DNA of 19,789 nt, taken from NCBI GenBank assembly GCA_934454035.1, contig CAKSFY010000034.1, positions 1 to 19,789 of the forward strand, written 5' to 3'. Positions 16,692 to 19,789 of the stretch are shown here, piece after piece. The notes under the pieces are model-generated. The model made no database searches, was not told the DNA's origin, and saw only the letters and a program-made list of their open reading frames with translations. Origin of the DNA: an uncultured Clostridia bacterium. GTDB lineage: Bacteria; Bacillota; Clostridia; UBA1381. Numbering within the stretch: position 1 is the stretch's first letter; each line of letters starts with the position of its first letter. Position numbers and translations under genes: made by a program.

Positions 16692-16802
16692 TAATCATTA
16701 TTTTCCACACTATCACTTTTTGACTGATTTTTATTTTTCTCAGAGCAAGTACAAAAATATTAACAAAAAATGATATATTATTTCTTTTTTTCTGAAATTC
16801 TA

Positions 16803-16831
16803 TTGACATTTTTTCATCCGTAATATAAAAT
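16803..16831 (+). promoter_or_regulatory. Promoter of the AraC-type regulator
   Basis: TTGACA at 16803-16808, a 17-bp spacer, then TAAAAT at 16826-16831. An exact TATAAT at 16837-16842 lies too far from this -35 but could be used with a weaker one. The GGAGGA ribosome binding site follows at 16855-16860. Confidence 0.65.
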
Positions 16832-16865
16832 CATACTATAATACTGACTGTCACGGAGGAGCACT

Positions 16866-19334
16866 ATGTTTTATTCTTTTATGTCGTTTGAAAAGCTTTT
16901 ACAGTGCGATAATTATTATGACGAGGACCGCAATTTACTATATATGCCCGTTTCCGCATCGGCAACGCCGTATATAGAGTATCTGTCCGGATATGCATAT
17001 CATATATCCGAATCGCTTGACTATGCGCTCTTTCTTTTATACACAGACAAAGAAAAGTACAAAAGCACTGCCGAAAAAATAATAAACGAGGTTATAAAAT
17101 ACCAATGCACTGATAAAAACAGTGTTTTTTTGGGATGCTGGAGCTATTTTGCTGACGAAGAAATTTCCGAAATACATGCAAATGATATAGCATTTAATTG
17201 CCGTATTGCAATAACTCTTTTTCACATTTGCACCGATTACGGACATCTGTTTTCTTCAAAACTTAATCAAATCATAAATGAAAAAATTCTGAATTCAATA
17301 TACACCTTTCTCTCGAATTATACAATACAAAACTCATTCACAATATCGCTTTGCAGTTACATATCGATAAGATACGGAGAGATAACCGATCATATTGAAT
17401 TTATTAAATACGGTGAGAATCTTCTTCAAACACTTTACAACAGCGTAATGTACCACAATTCTTTTTATGAGTATAACGATATGCAGCGTATGGTTGATCA
17501 GGCTATTATTTTCAACAATCTTGCCTGCAATATCGGAAGCAGATATTACCGTCAGCTGATTAATGCACTTTTGGATAAAGCATGGGAGGTTTTGGCAACA
17601 CATTTTCATATAAATACCAAACAAATTTCCGGGCCATTTTCAAACACTGTTTCGGATTATACCAAGACCGATGTGTATAACTTTTTATATTATTCGCTCG
17701 GAAAAGCACTTGAGCTGCCTCATTTTGATGCAATTTTTTCTCACAACTGCACATGTCCGGAAAAATATCTGCATTATTTTAAGGAAAAAACTATTACCGG
17801 TTTTTCACGCTCGGTTGTTTTTATGGGAATTACTTCTCCCTTTTTCCGTCAGTCGATTGTTGAATCAAATTATATGCAGGAAAATCATACGCTCGGAAGC
17901 TTCAGCCGTGAATTGTTCTGGGAATTAAAGCGCCCGTTTATCGGATATTTTTCGGGAGAGGACAGCCCCTACTGCTTCAAGCTTGATGTCCTTCATGATT
18001 TTCACAGTTATTCCTCGGCAGCGTTTCATTCACTTCAATATAACGGCGCTTTACTTGGGCATATTTCGTTCGTCACCGACCGCGGTGACAAGCATATCAG
18101 TCTTGACGCACCGAATCCGAAGATTACGGCAAACGACCTCCGAATACGTTTTTCCGTTTCCGGAAATATAGAAAGCCTGAAAATATCTCATCAAAAAAAC
18201 ATGCTCACCGTATCTCATGACGGGCTGATGCTTTATTATACTGTTCCTTTATACAAATTTGACGGACAAAATATCAAATTTGTATTTTCATCCGATGAAA
18301 ACAATATGTTTTTTGATACTGTTATTTATTCCGGAACATCTGCCGAAATAGATTTTACAAAACTTGAAAATGCGATATTTCAGATTAGTTTTTTAATTAC
18401 CGCCTCCGGCAAAAAGCTTCCTGAGGTAAACTCCGTATTTGAAAACGGGTTTCTGAAAAGCTCAATGTTTATCGATAATATGCATTTTGAACTGGAAACA
18501 CCCGCAAAACCCGAAATAGTTTCAAACTGTCTTGTAAAAGACCGTCAGCTGATCGGCGGTGAAATACTGGAAAACTATGTAACCCAATTAACAGAGCACG
18601 TACAGGATATAACATTTTTAGAAAAAATGAGCGGCGAAAGCACTTCATTTTTCCCGTTTCTGGGAGCAGATGGAGAAACAACTGAAATACAAAAGCTGAT
18701 AACCAATATACATATGTATTCCATAAACTCGCTGACTCATGAAATAGCGCATATCCTTGAATTAATCAAAAAAGAAAAATATCCGCTCAAACTTCAGAAA
18801 CGTTTTGCAATACAGATTGTAATAAATTTATTTGAATCAATCAGAAAAGTAAATTATAATTTCAATGATATAATCGACCGCAAGCATTATATAATATATC
18901 AAAAAATTTCCGCTGCGGTCAACTACGAAACAATATTTGAAGAAATTATAAAGCTGTGCCGTTCAATTGAGAAAGAAGCGCCGATTTTCAACAACACGTA
19001 TAAAAACAAAAATATAACCAATCAAATGCTGCAAATTATTCACGCAGAGCTTTTAAACCCCGATTTATCACTTAAATATATTTCCGACAAACTCGGTTAT
19101 TCCGTTTCGCACCTGAGCCGGATTTTCTTTGAATCAACCGGGCAAAAATATGTCGAATATATTCAAAGCAAAAAAATAGACTATGCAATTAAAGAGATAA
19201 AAAACAAAAAGCTGACAATAAAGCAAGTTTCCGAAATACTCGGCTATTCCAATTCAAATAACTTTATGAGAATGTTCAGCAAGACAACAGGCATGACCGT
19301 AACCCAATATCTCAGTATGCCGGATAACAAATAA
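16866..19334 (+). CDS. AraC-family regulator fused to a polysaccharide-lyase-like N-terminal region
   Basis: 822 aa with GGAGGA five bases before the ATG and no signal peptide or membrane segment, so cytoplasmic. Residues about 30-290 are helical hairpins resembling an (alpha/alpha) toroid. The segment FYEYNDMQRMVDQ (200-212), with THFHINTKQISGPF (245-258), recalls the YNSPTY...HYHP...LAGP pattern of heparinase/alginate-lyase-like proteins. Residues about 300-545 are beta-rich, like the sandwich that follows the toroid in those enzymes. A helical linker (560-705) is of the kind found in large AraC proteins. The C-terminus has two helix-turn-helix units (734-771 and 783-816; SVSHLSRIFFESTGQ, SNSNNFMRMFSKTTG), typical of AraC/XylS DNA binding. 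It is divergent from the surface operon and so is its likely activator. The lyase-like reading is motif-level inference; whether any enzymatic activity remains is unknown. The AraC part is certain. Confidence 0.9.
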   Translation: MFYSFMSFEKLLQCDNYYDEDRNLLYMPVSASATPYIEYLSGYAYHISESLDYALFLLYTDKEKYKSTAEKIINEVIKYQCTDKNSVFLGCWSYFADEEISEIHANDIAFNCRIAITLFHICTDYGHLFSSKLNQIINEKILNSIYTFLSNYTIQNSFTISLCSYISIRYGEITDHIEFIKYGENLLQTLYNSVMYHNSFYEYNDMQRMVDQAIIFNNLACNIGSRYYRQLINALLDKAWEVLATHFHINTKQISGPFSNTVSDYTKTDVYNFLYYSLGKALELPHFDAIFSHNCTCPEKYLHYFKEKTITGFSRSVVFMGITSPFFRQSIVESNYMQENHTLGSFSRELFWELKRPFIGYFSGEDSPYCFKLDVLHDFHSYSSAAFHSLQYNGALLGHISFVTDRGDKHISLDAPNPKITANDLRIRFSVSGNIESLKISHQKNMLTVSHDGLMLYYTVPLYKFDGQNIKFVFSSDENNMFFDTVIYSGTSAEIDFTKLENAIFQISFLITASGKKLPEVNSVFENGFLKSSMFIDNMHFELETPAKPEIVSNCLVKDRQLIGGEILENYVTQLTEHVQDITFLEKMSGESTSFFPFLGADGETTEIQKLITNIHMYSINSLTHEIAHILELIKKEKYPLKLQKRFAIQIVINLFESIRKVNYNFNDIIDRKHYIIYQKISAAVNYETIFEEIIKLCRSIEKEAPIFNNTYKNKNITNQMLQIIHAELLNPDLSLKYISDKLGYSVSHLSRIFFESTGQKYVEYIQSKKIDYAIKEIKNKKLTIKQVSEILGYSNSNNFMRMFSKTTGMTVTQYLSMPDNK

Positions 19335-19353
19335 TTATTTTCCCGTAAACAAA

Positions 19354-19403
19354 AAAAACAGAACCGTGTCATCACATAAATGTATCAACACGGTTCTGTT
19401 TTT
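19354..19403. terminator. Bidirectional intrinsic terminator
   Basis: A perfect 16-bp stem (AAAAACAGAACCGTGT at 19354-19369 with its complement at 19388-19403) and an 18-base loop. It gives a T5 end on the plus strand and a T8 run on the minus strand. It lies 19 bases after the regulator's stop and 94 bases beyond the spo0A stop, so it can end both convergent transcripts. Confidence 0.9.
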
Positions 19404-19497
19404 GAATACGGAAAATTCCGCATTCGGTTGCAAAAGCTCGTCACTTCTTTTGCGCTTTTATCAGTTTATTTTTTTTGGGGGAATATGGGTTTTATCA
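19404..19497. other. Short spacer between terminator and spo0A
   Basis: Holds an imperfect 10-bp stem (GAATACGGAA/TTCCGCATTC, 19404-19425) and a T8G5 tract near 19469-19481. No gene is visible. The stem lacks a U-run in either direction. Confidence 0.5.
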
Positions 19498-19789
19498 TCA
19501 CTTTATTTGGAGGCGTATTTTATCTGCAACCATTGCAATAAACTCTGAATTGGTAGGCTTACCCTTTGTATTGCTTATTGTATATCCGAAAATATCATTC
19601 ATTACCTCAGGCTGACCTCGGTCCCAGGCAACCTCAATTGAGTTCCTGATCGCTCTTTCAACTCTTGAAGATGTGGTCTGATATTTTTTAGCAATCGATG
19701 GATACAATTGTTTGGTAATATAGTTTAAAAGTTCCATATTATTAACAACCATAATAATTGCCGAGCGGATGTACTGGTATCCCTTAATG
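19498..19789 (-). CDS. spo0A: Spo0A, C-terminal DNA-binding domain (cut by window edge)
   Basis: The frame is open to the window's right edge, giving about 96 codons. It begins IKGYQYIRSAIIMVVNN, and later has YPSIAKKYQTTSSRVERAIR, AWDRG, GYTISNTKGKPTNSEFIA and a terminal MVADKIRL. These are the hallmark segments of the Spo0A effector domain, including the recognition helix (SRVERAIR) that binds 0A boxes and the region contacting RNA polymerase. Spo0A is the phosphorylated master regulator of sporulation, so the host is an endospore former or descends from one. The receiver domain lies outside the window. It is convergent with the AraC-type gene and probably a conserved chromosomal neighbour unrelated to the surface locus. 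Confidence 0.96.
   Translation of the reverse strand, partial: IKGYQYIRSAIIMVVNNMELLNYITKQLYPSIAKKYQTTSSRVERAIRNSIEVAWDRGQPEVMNDIFGYTISNTKGKPTNSEFIAMVADKIRLQIK

Larger units (their letters stand above)
16556..16865. promoter_or_regulatory. Divergent control region between operon and regulator
   Basis: 310 bp of very AT-rich sequence holding both promoters back to back, with their -35 boxes about 110 bp apart. No gene is present. The stretch between the promoters (16692-16802) is where operator sites for the AraC-type protein would be expected. It contains T-rich tracts and a weak palindrome at 16690-16702 overlapping the operon -35, but no clear direct repeat can be defended by eye. Confidence 0.6.

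Noticed and set aside
16690..16702. AATAATCATTATT palindrome as AraC operator
   Set aside because: Such palindromes arise readily in AT-rich DNA, and AraC proteins usually bind direct repeats; not strong enough to annotate.
19404..19425. Second terminator between the regulator and spo0A
   Set aside because: The imperfect stem has no U-run on either side; the perfect 16-bp hairpin next to it explains termination in both directions.

Overview
This looks like a spore-forming, anaerobic Gram-positive bacterium of the Clostridia. The right edge carries the C-terminal end of spo0A. Surface proteins are anchored by S-layer homology (SLH) repeats, base composition is moderately AT-rich, and ribosome binding sites are strong and purine-rich. 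The gene content (large exported multi-domain carbohydrate-binding proteins and SLH-anchored glycosidase-like enzymes) suggests a plant- or host-glycan degrader, for example from a gut or rumen. Genus and substrate cannot be read from the sequence.

Layout, left to right. Bases 1-67 hold the last codons and probable right inverted repeat of an IS3-family insertion sequence. From 16555 down to 138 six genes run on the minus strand as one probable operon, in transcription order: (F) 544-aa SLH protein, (E) 826-aa exported protein with degenerate SLH-like repeats, (D) 674-aa and (C) 813-aa exported arrays of CBM4/9-like and fibronectin-III-like modules, (B) 1560-aa SLH-anchored clan GH-A enzyme with a CBM9-like module, and (A) a 943-aa secreted shortened paralogue of B. 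Gaps are 15, 15, 59, 201 and 30 bp. The 201-bp gap before B contains a cluster of inverted repeats. A near-consensus promoter with an extended -10 lies upstream of F.

On the plus strand, divergent from the operon, is an 822-aa AraC-type regulator (G, 16866-19334) with its own promoter. Its roughly 550-residue N-terminal part looks like a polysaccharide-lyase-type fold (alpha/alpha toroid followed by beta-sandwich) and has no signal peptide. A bidirectional terminator separates it from the convergent spo0A.

Working model (inference): G is a cytoplasmic one-component sensor that uses a lyase-like scaffold to bind an imported oligosaccharide and controls the divergent operon. The operon's products are all exported and form a wall-attached glycan-binding and hydrolysing layer. 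No transporter or cytoplasmic sugar-catabolism gene lies in the window. The most novel points are the lyase-like/AraC fusion, the carbohydrate-binding module inserted into the first loop of the catalytic barrel in both enzymes, and the recurrent NLIKNGGFE-type motif at the C-terminal end of every binding module.
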